Positions 15,904 to 24,373 of a DNA stretch of 64,000 nt are shown one piece after another (position 1 is the first letter of the stretch; each line of letters opens with the position of its first letter). This stretch comes from Kribbella catacumbae DSM 19601 (GTDB lineage: Bacteria > Actinomycetota > Actinomycetes > Propionibacteriales > Kribbellaceae). The stretch spans positions 186,001 through 250,000 of the forward strand of contig NZ_AQUZ01000003.1 of the NCBI RefSeq assembly GCF_000372465.1. Reading direction: 5' to 3'. Under the pieces are notes generated by a model. It was not told the origin of the DNA, searched no databases, and was given only the letters and a program-made list of their open reading frames with translations. A program made the position numbers and the translations under genes.

Positions 15904-16977
15904 GTGAGCCTCTCCCGGCTCGCCGTACTGATCGGCACTGCGCTGATCGGCTTCGGCCTGCCCATGCCCGCTGCGGCCACGCCTGCGCCCGCCGCACAGC
16001 GTGAAGACAACCCGACCGCCGTCGCCTGGCTGGAACGCGCTGCGGCGGCGCCGGACCGGGTGTCCTTCCATGGCACCCAGATCATCACCTCCTGGGGACC
16101 GCAGGGCGCCAGCTCGGCCATGCTCGACATCGTGCACGCCGCCTCGCAGGGGTCGGAGATCAGCGTGGTCGGCCCGGCCGCCTCTCCTGGCGCCAAGGCG
16201 TTCGTGCAGCGCGGCAACCACGCCGTGGGGCCGACTGTCGACGGCGGGCCGCTCGCGCTGCTCAAAGCGACGTACGAGCTCGTCTACAAGTGCTGCACGG
16301 ACACGATCGGGCGGACCGCAGTACTGATCGAGGCGCTGCGGGCCGACCAGACGCTGGCTGCGCGGTTCTGGATCGACCAGGCGACCGGGCTGCTGCTGCA
16401 GCGGCAACTGTTCAGTGACGACGGCAAGACGATGGTCCGGGCGACCGTGTTCACCGACCTGGAGATCGAGGACTCGGAGTTCCTCGGACACCTGCCACCG
16501 ATGGCTCCGGGCAGTGTGGAGTCGGTGGGGATGGGCAACGTCGACGGGCTGCGCTCGCAGGGCTGGACTTGCGCGCCGACGCTCCCGTCGTCGCTGCAGC
16601 TCTACGACGTCCACCAGGACCAGGCGACCAAGTCACTGCAGTTCTCGTACTCCGATGGGCTCTTCAACGTCTCACTGTTCGAGCAGCGCGGGGAGCTCGA
16701 CCCGGCGGCCGTAGCCGGCTACACGGCCACTACGACGGCTGACGGCGCCCGGATCTACCAGCGGAACGGCATGCCGTCGTACGTGGTCTGGTCATCTGAT
16801 GGGATCGTCTACACGCTGGTCGGGGACCTGCCGTTCGATACGCTCGGGAAGGTGGTTGCAGCCTTTCCACACGTGCCTCCACCGAAGGTGACCGCGGTCC
16901 AGCGGGTGGGCACCGGACTGGCGAAAATCGCGTCTTGGCTCACTCCGATGGGTGCGCTTTCCCGCAAGCTGGGATAA
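15904..16977 (+). CDS. MucB/RseB-like sigma-E regulatory protein
   Basis: 357 residues with an N-terminal signal peptide (hydrophobic stretch about 6-25 ending AAA) and an extracytoplasmic region resembling the MucB/RseB N-terminal LolA-like fold: VSFHGTQIITSW, RFWIDQATGLLLQRQLFSDD and a C-terminal GARIYQRNGMPSYVVWSSDG. RseB proteins bind the periplasmic part of the anti-sigma factor and shield it from proteolysis. Starting 3 bases after rseA and preceding htrA fits this. A paired CC (LVYKCC) in the middle is unusual. Confidence 0.75.
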   Translation: MSLSRLAVLIGTALIGFGLPMPAAATPAPAAQREDNPTAVAWLERAAAAPDRVSFHGTQIITSWGPQGASSAMLDIVHAASQGSEISVVGPAASPGAKAFVQRGNHAVGPTVDGGPLALLKATYELVYKCCTDTIGRTAVLIEALRADQTLAARFWIDQATGLLLQRQLFSDDGKTMVRATVFTDLEIEDSEFLGHLPPMAPGSVESVGMGNVDGLRSQGWTCAPTLPSSLQLYDVHQDQATKSLQFSYSDGLFNVSLFEQRGELDPAAVAGYTATTTADGARIYQRNGMPSYVVWSSDGIVYTLVGDLPFDTLGKVVAAFPHVPPPKVTAVQRVGTGLAKIASWLTPMGALSRKLG

Positions 16978-17056
16978 TCAATTCTGGGAGTACCTCCCGG
17001 CACCCCGGTGCAGGCTGCTCCCGACACCGAGACGACGACGACGTGAGGCGGGCACC

Positions 17057-18871
17057 GTGAGCTGGGATGACGCCGAGCCGACCGTCCGGAACCCGCGAGA
17101 CCCCGCGGCCCCGGACCCCACCCAAGAGGCCCCCACCACAGGCCCCGCAACCCCAACAAGCACGGCCAGCACGTCCGACAGCGCGCCCACGGGTTCTGCA
17201 CTCGATGGTGCCCTCATCGGCGCTACGTCTGGGCCGGACACTGCGTCGGCTGGTACTGCCACCGCTGGGTCCACGACTGCACCTGCTGCGCCAGACAGCG
17301 CGTCAGCCGGTACTACGCCCGCCGTGGCCTCTGCTTCGGCCAGCCGCCCCACATCGGGCGGATCGGGCGCCGACCCGACTCTCACTGACGCCACTCTTGC
17401 CGACGCAGCCGCGGCCATTACGGCGCCCACGCCTGTCACCCCTGCGGCCGCAACCACATGGCAGGCGCCTGGAGCCCCCGCGCCCGCTGCGCCCGCGACC
17501 GGCGCGCCCGCATCCGCGTGGCCGGCGCCCGCTGGGCCTATGACTGTCTCCGCTTTGATGCCGCCGAGTGCCGGCGCCGGGGCGGCTCCGATTCCGGCTC
17601 CGGGGAGCAGTTCGGCGTACCGGCAGAATGGTGGACGGTCGACGACCCAGCGGAGCTTCGGCAAGCCTGAGCCGCAGGAGCCGAGCTTCCGGCCCGCCTA
17701 CCCGGGACAGGCGTGGCCGACGCAGCAGCCGACGTACACGCCGCCGCCGCCGCTCGACTGGCACCAGCAGCAGGCCCGCGCCTACACCCCGGTCCCGCCG
17801 CAGAAGAGCAACAAGGTGATCGGTCTCGCGGCCGTAGTCGCCCTGATCGTCGGCCTGATCGCCGGCGGAGGTGCGGCCGCCGCAATAGTCGCCCTGGACA
17901 ACAACGGCGTCGTGGACGACCAGTCCGGCCCACCGATCGGCCAGGGCGCCGACCCGAAGATCAAGACCGGCTCCGTCTCAGCCGTCGCCCAGGCCCTGCT
18001 GCCGAGCGTCGTCCAGCTGAAAGTGGAAGGCGCCGACGACTCCAACGCGACCGGCTCCGGCTTCGTGATCGACGGCTCCGGCCACATCCTCACCAACAAC
18101 CACGTCGTCTCGGCCGCCGCGTCCGGCGGCTCGATCCAGGTCGTCACCCAGAAGGGCAAGACCTCCACCGCACGCCTGGTCGGCCGCTCACCGGCGTACG
18201 ACCTGGCGGTGGTCCAGGTGGTCGGCCTGGACGCGCCTTCTGTGCAGTTCGGCCAGTCGGCGGCGGCCATCGTCGGGCAGGACGTGGTGGCGATCGGTTC
18301 GCCGCTCGGCCTGGCGGGCACCGTCACCTCCGGCATCGTCTCGGCCAAGAACCGCCCGGTCACGGCCGGCGGCGAGGGCGAGATCTCCTACATCAACGCG
18401 CTGCAGACCGACGCGGCGATCAACCCCGGCAACTCCGGCGGCCCGCTGGTCGACATGGAGGCCCGCGTGATCGGCGTGAACTCCGCGATCGCGACCGTCC
18501 GCGGCGCCGAACCGGGCAGCAGCGGCAACATCGGGCTCGGATTCGCGATCCCGATCGACCAGGCCCGGCGTACCGCGCAACAACTGATCGCCTCCGGCAA
18601 AGCGTCGTACCCGGTGATCGGCGCGAACGTGGACATGCAGTTCGAAGGCGGCGCCCGCGTCAGCGAGGTGACGCCAGGCTCGCCGGCCCAGCGCGCCGGA
18701 CTGCGCACGGGCGACGTGATCACCCAGATCAACAGCCAGCCAGTGGACACCGCCGAGGCGCTGATCGTGGCGATCCGCACGCACCGGCCGGGGGAGAGCG
18801 TCCGGCTCGACGTCGAGCGGTCAGGCAAACCACGCCAGGTCACAGTGACCCTAGGCCAGCAGACCGGCTGA
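17057..18871 (+). CDS. htrA: HtrA/DegP-like serine protease with PDZ domain
   Basis: 604 residues from the GTG at SWDDAEPTV. A cytoplasmic tail of about 250 residues, extremely rich in Ala, Thr, Pro and Ser, precedes one transmembrane helix (about 253-280). The trypsin-like domain has the full triad: His349 (NNHVVS), Asp382 (YDLAVVQV) and Ser460 (GNSGGPL). A PDZ domain (GARVSEVTPGSPAQRAGLR) ends the protein. It should degrade misfolded or signalling proteins outside the membrane, within the SigE response. The disordered cytoplasmic tail is much longer than in mycobacterial HtrA. Confidence 0.95.
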   Translation: MSWDDAEPTVRNPRDPAAPDPTQEAPTTGPATPTSTASTSDSAPTGSALDGALIGATSGPDTASAGTATAGSTTAPAAPDSASAGTTPAVASASASRPTSGGSGADPTLTDATLADAAAAITAPTPVTPAAATTWQAPGAPAPAAPATGAPASAWPAPAGPMTVSALMPPSAGAGAAPIPAPGSSSAYRQNGGRSTTQRSFGKPEPQEPSFRPAYPGQAWPTQQPTYTPPPPLDWHQQQARAYTPVPPQKSNKVIGLAAVVALIVGLIAGGGAAAAIVALDNNGVVDDQSGPPIGQGADPKIKTGSVSAVAQALLPSVVQLKVEGADDSNATGSGFVIDGSGHILTNNHVVSAAASGGSIQVVTQKGKTSTARLVGRSPAYDLAVVQVVGLDAPSVQFGQSAAAIVGQDVVAIGSPLGLAGTVTSGIVSAKNRPVTAGGEGEISYINALQTDAAINPGNSGGPLVDMEARVIGVNSAIATVRGAEPGSSGNIGLGFAIPIDQARRTAQQLIASGKASYPVIGANVDMQFEGGARVSEVTPGSPAQRAGLRTGDVITQINSQPVDTAEALIVAIRTHRPGESVRLDVERSGKPRQVTVTLGQQTG

Positions 18872-18944
18872 CCCGGCCGAGCGGTTGACCAGCCGCGGGC
18901 TACGCTGTCCGCGGCGTTTCGGAGAGGTTCGGAAAGGTGGGGAC

Positions 18945-19289
18945 ATGTTCGGCATCGGGCCGCTCGAACTGGGCGTGATCGCGATCGTGGCCATACTCGT
19001 CTTCGGCCCCGATCGGCTGCCGGAGTTCGCCCGCACCGCCGGCCGGCTGCTGCGGCAGGTCCGGCAGATGGTCAACAACGCCCAGAACGACCTGCGCGAG
19101 GAACTCGGCCCCGAGTTCGCCGACCTCGACGTCCGCGACCTCAACCCGCGCAGCTTCGTCCGCAAACACCTCCTCGACGGCATCGACGACGACTTCGACG
19201 ACAAGCCGGTGTCGAACTCCGACGACCTGAACACCCCCCAACGCCTCCCCGCCGGCGCGCGGGCGCCGTTCGATCCCGAAGCAACCTGA
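18945..19289 (+). CDS. tatB: Sec-independent translocase subunit TatB
   Basis: 114 residues from the ATG after GGAAAGG; the longer upstream frame is not coding. The N-terminus MFGIGPLELGVIAIVAILVF gives the short membrane helix, then GPDRLPEFARTAGRLLRQVR forms the amphipathic helix of TatB. It works with TatA and TatC in twin-arginine export of folded proteins. Its place after htrA matches the mycobacterial sigE-rseA-htrA-tatB order. The Asp-rich C-terminal half (LDGIDDDFDD) is typical. Confidence 0.93.
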   Translation: MFGIGPLELGVIAIVAILVFGPDRLPEFARTAGRLLRQVRQMVNNAQNDLREELGPEFADLDVRDLNPRSFVRKHLLDGIDDDFDDKPVSNSDDLNTPQRLPAGARAPFDPEAT

Positions 19290-19484
19290 ATCACCCAAGC
19301 CACTCACGACACCATCACCCTTCAGCACTTCCACACTGAAATACGGCGCCGCCTGGACATCGAGTACGAGCCCTACGACGAATGGGACCCACTCCGCATC
19401 TGGCGACAACGCGACGCTCGACGAACCCCACCCACCCGGCCGCAGACCGCGGGCGGAAGCCCTCTCAGATGGTGGTAGTGCCAA
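19290..19484 (+). other. Coding-like tract without a start, after tatB
   Basis: Directly after the tatB stop the same frame stays open for about 64 codons and reads like protein (THDTITLQHFHTEIRRRLD, EYEPYDEWDPLRIWRQ) with C/G third positions, but has no start codon. It may be the 3' remnant of an inserted or lost gene at the edge of the accessory block. The end overlaps the convergent LysR gene. I recognise no family. Confidence 0.3.
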
Positions 19485-20361
19485 GGTCGCGGACGATTTC
19501 GACGAGGGCGCGGATGGCGTCGGTTTCGGTGTCGGTTCGCCAGATCAGGGCCCATCTCAGAGGTGGACCGTCGTGGACGGGCAGGTAGGTGATGTCGGGA
19601 CGAGAGTGGTAGCGGGTCACGTGGGAGCCCAGGATGTGGATGGCACCGCCGGTTCCGACGTTGGTGAAGATGTCGTCGAGGCTGGCGCCGGGCTGTGAGC
19701 GGCGTTCGATCGGGCGGTTGCTGGGTGTGTAGAAGGGGATGAAGGCGTTTTCCCAGTACTCGGGGAGGGGCTGGGCCGAGCCGATGACTCCGTAGTCGCC
19801 GAGGACCTCCAGAGAGACCGATTGGTGGTCGGCGAGGTCGTGGTTGGGGGTGACCAGGACGACTCGGGGTTCGGTGAACAGGACTGGGCTGATGGACAGG
19901 TCGGGTTCTTCGACGGGGAGCCAGGCGACGAGGGCGTCGATGTCCCCGGCACGGAGCGGCTCGAACGGGTTGATGAAGGGGTTGTGGCGGATGTGCAGCC
20001 CCCACTCGGGGTGGCGGGTGCGGAAGGCCTGCCAGAAGGGTCGCAGGTCGTGGGCGTTGCTGGGGATCATGCCCACGCGCAGTACGCCGGACTCTCCTTG
20101 GGCGGTGAGTCTGGCCCGCTCCAGGCTCGCATGCAGGCCCTGATAGACCGGCTGCAGGTCGTCGCGCAACTGCTGTCCGACCGGGGTCAGGCGGACCTGG
20201 CGGCGGTTGGAGCGGTCGAACAACGGGGTCCCGATACGGCGTTCCTGCTGGCTGATCGCCTGGCTGATCCGAGCCTGGGACACATAGAGCCGGGCGGCGG
20301 TCCGGCCGAAGTGCAGCTCCTCGGCCAGGGTCAGAAAGATCTCGATGTCCCTAAGTTCCAC
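19465..20361 (-). CDS. LysR-family transcriptional regulator
   Basis: 298 residues. The N-terminal winged helix is MELRDIEIFLTLAEELHFGR with LYVSQARISQAISQQERRIG, and the remainder is the periplasmic-binding-protein-like effector domain (RVGMIPSNAHDLRPFWQAFR onward). It is divergent from a hemerythrin-domain gene across a 119-base gap, the usual LysR arrangement with a regulated neighbour. The effector is unknown; regulation of the downstream hemerythrin/VOC/YdeI genes is inference. Confidence 0.92.
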   Translation of the reverse strand: MELRDIEIFLTLAEELHFGRTAARLYVSQARISQAISQQERRIGTPLFDRSNRRQVRLTPVGQQLRDDLQPVYQGLHASLERARLTAQGESGVLRVGMIPSNAHDLRPFWQAFRTRHPEWGLHIRHNPFINPFEPLRAGDIDALVAWLPVEEPDLSISPVLFTEPRVVLVTPNHDLADHQSVSLEVLGDYGVIGSAQPLPEYWENAFIPFYTPSNRPIERRSQPGASLDDIFTNVGTGGAIHILGSHVTRYHSRPDITYLPVHDGPPLRWALIWRTDTETDAIRALVEIVRDLGTTTI

Positions 20362-20480
20362 TCTGTTCCCATCTGCGTTATAAGCCCCAGGTTATCGGAA
20401 CACGCGGAATCCCCTGTTGATGCCGGTACGTCACCACTCCAGAGTGGGACACGTCCAGAACCGCAGGTGGAAGGAGCAGG

Positions 20481-21131
20481 ATGCTCGACATGACGGCGAT
20501 GTACGCGATGCACGGCGCGCTGCGCCGGGAAGCCGAGCACCTGGCCGAAGTCACCACCCGGGTCGGCACGGACCCCCGGGCCGTCCTGCGCACCGCCGCC
20601 GGCTGGGAGCTGTTCAAGACCTCGCTCCATGCCCACGACTCCGCCGAGGACGACGCACTGTGGCCCGTCCTGCGCCAGGCCCTGGCCGGCCGGCCGGCCG
20701 ATCTGACGCTGTTGGAGGTGATGGAGGCAGAACACATCGCCCTCTGCCAGGTCATCGAGGCGATCGACGAGGCGCTGGGCGAGCCAGAAGAAGGGCTGGG
20801 CCGGCTCGGGGACCTCACCGATTCGCTGGTCACCGGCCTCAGCGGACACCTCAGGCACGAGGAGGACCAGGCGCTTCCGCTGATTCAGGCGGTCGCCACC
20901 CAGGAGGAGTGGACGCGCTTCGGGCAGGTTCACGCCCAGCGGATCGGCGCCGGCGTACCCAGAATCCTGCCGTGGCTTCTGGACGGCGCGAGTAGCCAGG
21001 TCGTCGCCGCGATCCTGGCGCAACTCCCCGAACCTGCACGGCAGGCCTACGAACACCAGTGGCGACCCGTCTATGCGGCCCTTGACCTCTGGCATCACCG
21101 AGATCCAAAAGAACATTCGAACTACAACTAG
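20481..21131 (+). CDS. Hemerythrin HHE-domain protein
   Basis: 216 residues of an all-helical protein with the spaced His/Glu ligands of the hemerythrin-like family: MHGALRREAEH, LHAHDSAEDDALWP, EAEHIALCQV and GHLRHEEDQALPL. Such proteins bind a di-iron centre and O2 or NO, and in actinomycetes are linked to redox or nitrosative stress. The C-terminal third (HAQRIGAGVPRILPWLLDGA) is an extension also seen in cytoplasmic actinobacterial members. GGAAGGAG precedes the ATG. Confidence 0.85.
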   Translation: MLDMTAMYAMHGALRREAEHLAEVTTRVGTDPRAVLRTAAGWELFKTSLHAHDSAEDDALWPVLRQALAGRPADLTLLEVMEAEHIALCQVIEAIDEALGEPEEGLGRLGDLTDSLVTGLSGHLRHEEDQALPLIQAVATQEEWTRFGQVHAQRIGAGVPRILPWLLDGASSQVVAAILAQLPEPARQAYEHQWRPVYAALDLWHHRDPKEHSNYN

Positions 21132-21286
21132 CCCTGGCGACCGGTCTCACCGGCCAAGTCGGGGCGGCATCGGTCAGGATTCGAGAAGCGCGGGTCGGGG
21201 CGCCGCTTCTACCGTTCAGGGAACACAGGCGCCGGGGTGGCGTCCGGCCGTACACCACATAACAACCGACAATCAAGGAGTAGGAC

Positions 21287-21700
21287 ATGAAGGCACACGT
21301 CAGCTCGATTCTTCTTGGCGTCCGGGACATGGACCGGGCCAAGGAGTTCTACACCGAGGGGCTGGGCTGGAAGATCCAGAGTGACTTCGGTATCTCGGTG
21401 TTCTTCGCATCGGATGGCGCCTCGCCGGTCGGCTTCTACAGCCGCGAAGGCCTGGCCGCTCAGGTGGGCACCGGCCAGGAAGGCAGTGGCTTCAGCGGAC
21501 TGGTTTTGACCTACGTTGTCCGCAGCCAGGGGCGGGTTGATGAGATCATGGCGGAGGCCGAGAAGGCCGGCGCCACGGTCCTCAAGCCTGCTGGCGCTCT
21601 GCCGTGGGGCGGGTATGGCGCTACCTTCGCCGACCCGGACGGCTACATCTGGAGTCTCGGCTACAGCGACCAGGGAACCGACCAGCCCTACGCGGAGTAG
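21287..21700 (+). CDS. VOC-superfamily (glyoxalase-like) protein
   Basis: 137 residues forming two beta-alpha-beta-beta-beta units: VSSILLGVRDMDRAKEFYTE and the C-terminal GGYGATFADPDGYIWSLGYS are classic vicinal-oxygen-chelate ends. The usual N-terminal metal His is replaced (SSILLGV), as in many non-enzymatic or atypical VOC proteins. Function (resistance, isomerase or binding protein) cannot be chosen from sequence. Preceded by AAGGAG. Confidence 0.85.
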   Translation: MKAHVSSILLGVRDMDRAKEFYTEGLGWKIQSDFGISVFFASDGASPVGFYSREGLAAQVGTGQEGSGFSGLVLTYVVRSQGRVDEIMAEAEKAGATVLKPAGALPWGGYGATFADPDGYIWSLGYSDQGTDQPYAE

Positions 21701-21755
21701 CCGCGATCTCTGTCGGGATCCCGTGGTGAACCGGCAGGACGAACAGGAGAAGATC

Positions 21756-22190
21756 ATGAAGTTTCGGGCCTGTGTTGAGCCACCTGAGCCCATGCGGGGT
21801 CTGGAAGTTCCGCCCGAGGTGGTCGCAGCGCTCGGCGAGGGCGTGCGGCCGCCGGTGACGATCACGATCAACGGGCATTCCTGGAAGAGCCGGGTCGCCC
21901 TCCTGCGCGGCCGCCACCTGCTCGGCCTCAGCAACGCCAACCGGCAGGCCGCAGGAGTTGCGATCGGCGAGATGGTCGAGGTCGAACTGGAACTGGACAC
22001 CGAACCACGCATCGTCATCGAGCCAGCAGACTTCACCCAAGCCCTGGACGACGACCCCGCCGCCCGCGCCGCCTACGACAAGCTCGCCTACAGCCACAAA
22101 CGCGAGCACGTGCGCGCCATCGAGAGCGCGAAGAAGCCCGAAACACGGCAGCGGCGCATCAACAAGGCCATCTCCACCCTGCGGCACTGA
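21756..22190 (+). CDS. YdeI/OmpD-associated-like protein with DUF1905
   Basis: 144 residues from the ATG after AGGAGA. The N-terminal DUF1905 beta-barrel (EVVAALGEGVRPPVTITING, RHLLGLSNANRQAAGVAIGE) is followed by the helical YdeI tail: YDKLAYSHKREHVRAIESAK and KPETRQRRINKAI. Proteins with this pairing are widespread in actinobacteria and are loosely linked to envelope-stress or peptide protection; biochemical function is unknown. It starts 55 bases after the VOC gene in the same direction. Confidence 0.85.
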   Translation: MKFRACVEPPEPMRGLEVPPEVVAALGEGVRPPVTITINGHSWKSRVALLRGRHLLGLSNANRQAAGVAIGEMVEVELELDTEPRIVIEPADFTQALDDDPAARAAYDKLAYSHKREHVRAIESAKKPETRQRRINKAISTLRH

Positions 22191-22271
22191 CCCCCGAAAG
22201 CAAGACACCCGCCGCAACGCCATCGCCGCGCGGAGGTATCACCCTGCCCAACTCCCCCCGAAGGAAAGAAC

Positions 22272-22694
22272 ATGTCGAAACGACTCATGACCTGCCTGTA
22301 CTGGTTCCTGGCTTTTCAGTTCGCGCTGGGAGCCGTGACCAAGTACTGGCCAGGCGACACGATATTCAGCTCGGCGTACTCCGTGAAGTTCGCCGAGTGG
22401 GGATACCCGTCCTGGATGCGCTTCGCGGTCGGTGCCCTGGAAGGTGTGGCCGCCGTCCTGCTGGTGATCCCCGATCGGCGGACACGCTTCCTGGGTGCCG
22501 CAACGCTGATGTTCGTGCTTACCGGCGCGGTCACCACCCACATCGTCAACCACGACCCGGTGGTGGAAAGCTGGGCCGCGCCGACCCACCTCGTCATCAT
22601 GGGCATTCTCGCGCTGGCCAACTGGCCCGCCGACTGGAGAGACCTCCTGCGGGTTCCCGCCCCGCCGGCAGGAACACCACTTCAAACGATGTGA
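22272..22694 (+). CDS. DoxX-like small integral membrane protein
   Basis: 140 residues with four predicted helices (about 5-25, 48-67, 74-94, 105-120), the DoxX arrangement, and GALEGVAAVLLVIPDRRTRF typical of the DoxX/MauE-like group. DoxX proteins are linked to redox and thiol stress in the membrane, which fits the hemerythrin neighbour. AAGGAAAG precedes the ATG. It ends the run of five genes divergent from the LysR regulator. Confidence 0.8.
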   Translation: MSKRLMTCLYWFLAFQFALGAVTKYWPGDTIFSSAYSVKFAEWGYPSWMRFAVGALEGVAAVLLVIPDRRTRFLGAATLMFVLTGAVTTHIVNHDPVVESWAAPTHLVIMGILALANWPADWRDLLRVPAPPAGTPLQTM

Positions 22695-22969
22695 CGACTC
22701 GCCAACCTCGACGACGGCACCGTGTGACTGCCGGGCCACGGCGACCGACTTTCCTCGCCCGTATCCGAAACAGGGAGAACCGCTCGGTGGTCACCACAGA
22801 GATGTGCTTGAGCGCCAGCTTCGCTGCGAGCAATCCGCCCGACGAATTCTCAGCGATCCTGTCAACCCCCACGTCAGACGAGGCAACCAGATGCCACCCT
22901 CACGGAGAACGGACACCCTCCTTCGACCAATTCCCCCACGCCATGGGATACACGCGGAAGGTGAATGGA

Positions 22970-23158
22970 ATGAAGGGTCATCAGAAAATGGCGACGTTCG
23001 GCTCTGCAGTTGTTGCTATTGGAGCGCTTTCGATGGGGCATATCCCCATTAGCAGAGGCGAGTCCCAGGTTCGAAGGTCTCTCCACCGGCACCATGCTGA
23101 ACCGCCACCCTTGTCCCACCGGGCCTGTGCGCCAACGTCGGGAAGCGTGGCTGTATAA
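22970..23158 (+). CDS. Small ORF with signal-peptide-like start (doubtful)
   Basis: 62 residues. MKGHQKMATFGSAVVAIGAL is a plausible signal peptide start (basic then hydrophobic), preceded by AAGGTG, but the rest is His/Pro/Arg-rich with no recognisable fold. It may be the broken 5' end of a secreted protein gene. Confidence 0.2.
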   Translation: MKGHQKMATFGSAVVAIGALSMGHIPISRGESQVRRSLHRHHAEPPPLSHRACAPTSGSVAV

Positions 23159-23403
23159 CCTCACCAGCGGGACCATTCGCCTTGGTCGAGGGAGGGCGCA
23201 TAGGTCAAAACCAACTGGTGGGCCGGCGAACGGCGCTGAGCAGGACCGGCTTCGCTGTCCAGAGTATCGGCGAGGTGTAGACCCAAATATCAATTCAGTC
23301 GATTGCAAAACGACCTTTCTCTGGGAAGTCCCCTGGATTCGAAGAGCCCCGGACACTGCAAGTTCCGGTTTGCCTTCCTGATGTTCGACGACTCCCGATC
23401 CCA

Positions 23404-23427
23404 GCAAATCTTCAAGAGAAGTGCCGG
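23404..23427 (+). repeat. 24-base direct repeat, copy A
   Basis: GCAAATCTTCAAGA at 23404 followed by GAAGTGCCGG is repeated at 24374 with two differences. The two copies bracket the secreted beta-sandwich gene. Confidence 0.7.
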
Positions 23428-23600
23428 TGAACTCGACGTGACGAGACAGAGCCTCGCAAACGATTGACCTAGATGAATACCCGGAAGCACGTCGAGGTTG
23501 GCGGTCGTGTGCTGTTGCCAGGCGGGTGTTCAGCAAGCAAAATCGAGCACTGTGGGCGATCTGACGCTCACGGGGGTGTTTCCGACAAGGGGGGTTCTGA

Positions 23601-24152
23601 ATGCGCTTTGTCATGCGTTTTTTCCGATCGCGGCGGGTTATCGGTGTCGCTGCGACAGTGGGGTTGTCGTTCGGTGCGATGGCGGCCGGCAGTGGGCAGG
23701 CCTGGGCGGCTTATTCCGGGTTCGGCTGGGAGAGCGGTGGCGTCCAGGGGTGGGCGGTCGACTGGGATGGAGCGGGGATTTCGTCCTCGACGACGTACAA
23801 GTTCGCCGGCACCCGGTCGCTCAGGCTTCCGCAGTCGGGTGAGCAGTACGCGGGCTACCACTCGCCGTCGGATCTGACTGGTCTCGCTGTCGGCTCCGTT
23901 GTGACCTACAAGGTGTACCTGCCGGCCAGCGCCAACCAGCCGGTGGAGGCCAAGGGGTATGTCACCGACGGCAACAACGGCTCGTTCATCGAGCGCTTCG
24001 GCCAGGAGAAGGTCCTGACTCCGGGCGCGTGGACCACGCTCACGCTGACCGTGCCGGCCGTCACCAGCATCGAGTACATCGGCCTGGAGGTGGACAACCC
24101 CGGCTGGACCGGATCGGTCTACCTGGACGCCGTCAGCTGGACGACGCCGTAG
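23601..24152 (+). CDS. Secreted carbohydrate-binding-like beta-sandwich protein
   Basis: 183 residues. The signal peptide has a basic start (MRFVMRFFRSRR), a hydrophobic core and a GQAWAA cleavage region at about residue 37. The mature part begins FGWESGGVQGWAVDWDGAG, the pattern of jelly-roll carbohydrate-binding modules that stand at the ends of glycoside hydrolases, and ends with a typical IGLEVDNPGWTGSVYLDAVS strand. No catalytic domain is attached, so a free binding module or wall-associated lectin is the best guess. AAGGGGGG precedes the ATG. Confidence 0.7.
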   Translation: MRFVMRFFRSRRVIGVAATVGLSFGAMAAGSGQAWAAYSGFGWESGGVQGWAVDWDGAGISSSTTYKFAGTRSLRLPQSGEQYAGYHSPSDLTGLAVGSVVTYKVYLPASANQPVEAKGYVTDGNNGSFIERFGQEKVLTPGAWTTLTLTVPAVTSIEYIGLEVDNPGWTGSVYLDAVSWTTP

Positions 24153-24169
24153 TTGATCCGCAGGCCGAG

Positions 24170-24231
24170 CCGCCCCGGCCGTGAGCACCAGCCGCGACCG
24201 GGGCGGTGACGCTCACAGTTTCCGCTGTGAG
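24170..24231 (+). terminator. Two tandem hairpins after the secreted gene
   Basis: CCGCCCCGG (24170) pairs with CCGGGGCGG (24198), and CTCACAG (24212) with CTGTGAG (24225). They start 18 bases after the stop codon. The remaining gap to the ABC exporter holds the second copy of the 24-base repeat and no gene. Confidence 0.6.
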
Positions 24232-24373
24232 CCGCCAAGGTCGCTTGCGAGTCGGCTGACCAGGAGATCGCTGGACGGGTGCCACACCAGCGCCAGGCTC
24301 AGGTGTGGTGAGGCAGCTGAGGTCATCCCCGCTGTCACCGGGAAACTGTCGGCCACCCAAGAGACTTAGACCG

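Larger units (their letters stand above)
22695..23600. other. Gene-poor stretch with lower GC and little coding signal
   Basis: About 900 bases with several unrelated overlapping open frames on both strands, none with convincing codon bias or family similarity. Composition from about 22940 to 23480 is visibly richer in A and T than the surroundings. A 62-codon frame at 22970 starts with a signal-like hydrophobic segment, and short coding-like pieces appear in the other two frames after it, as expected of a decayed secreted-protein gene. Confidence 0.5.

Noticed and set aside
22874-23614. 246-codon minus-strand frame in the gene-poor stretch
   Set aside because: Ser/Arg-rich, weak codon bias, no hydrophobic core pattern or motif, no ribosome site.
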